A stretch of 39,658 nt of DNA from DATAEK01 sp036258055 (GTDB lineage: Bacteria > Acidobacteriota > Vicinamibacteria > Vicinamibacterales > 2-12-FULL-66-21). The notes beneath the pieces are model-generated. The model was given only the letters and a program-made list of their open reading frames with translations. It had not been told where the DNA came from and ran no database searches. How positions within the stretch are numbered: the first letter of the stretch is position 1; each line of letters starts with the position of its first letter. A program made the translations under genes and the position numbers. The stretch is from positions 1-39,658 of the forward strand of contig DATAEK010000283.1 of assembly GCA_036258055.1 (NCBI GenBank), written 5' to 3'. Below are positions 38,921 through 39,658 of the stretch, one piece after another.

Positions 38921-39658
<738 letters not shown>

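Overview
This 39.7 kb stretch is GC-rich, almost fully coding chromosomal DNA from a diderm bacterium with DAP-type peptidoglycan. Gene content and protein style suggest an Acidobacteriota member, most likely Vicinamibacteria-like; this is an inference from general resemblance, not a database match. I see no insertion sequences, prophage genes, CRISPR arrays, tRNAs or rRNAs. Most genes lie in a few long operons with 1-4 nt overlaps (ATGA or GTGA junctions).

Layout. (1) 1-7463, minus strand: a peptidoglycan recycling and precursor operon read nagZ > ldcA > mpl > pxpB > pxpC > murB > murA, with a GHMP-family sugar kinase divergent from nagZ. NagZ and LdcA trim muropeptides, Mpl ligates recovered tripeptide to UDP-MurNAc, and MurA and MurB make that UDP-MurNAc. 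Two 5-oxoprolinase subunit genes sit inside the run. (2) 7608-10598, plus strand: sugar kinase, family X DNA polymerase (PolX) and a coupled 67-residue unknown. (3) 18602 down to 10601, minus strand: the classical ffh-rpsP-khpA-rimM-trmD-rplS-rnhB translation/SRP operon, continuing into a TPR protein, a two-helix membrane protein, a ThiE-like enzyme and a conserved unknown. (4) 28760 down to 18691, minus strand: TPR protein, RDD membrane protein, pgpA, cinA, thpR, plsY, gpsA, ftsY, ribD, ribE, ribBA and a DCC-family protein, i.e. phospholipid synthesis, SRP receptor and riboflavin. (5) 28903-29796, plus: stand-alone glutamate formiminotransferase. (6) 35730 down to 29809, minus: flippase-like membrane protein, nrdR, DUF4390 protein, ntrY-like kinase and ntrX-like sigma-54 regulator. 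(7) 35895-39658, plus: DUF4097 protein, purC, a minimal Fis-like DNA-binding protein, then groES and the start of groEL.

Regulation that can be read directly: good sigma-70-type promoters before ffh, purC, groES and the 28760 operon; three -10-like boxes placed 6-7 nt before start codons (nagZ, the sugar kinase, ftcD), as expected for leaderless mRNAs; and two CIRCE-type HrcA operators in tandem at groES, one good and one degenerate.

Points most worth a second look: the recycling operon with its embedded pxpBC and unassigned kinase; a MurA with Asp in place of the fosfomycin-target Cys; a heptanucleotide repeat leader before mpl in which every unit carries an ATG and two leader frames end on the mpl start; the tandem CIRCE arrangement; and a small membrane-protein gene that seems to start at ATC behind a perfect Shine-Dalgarno.
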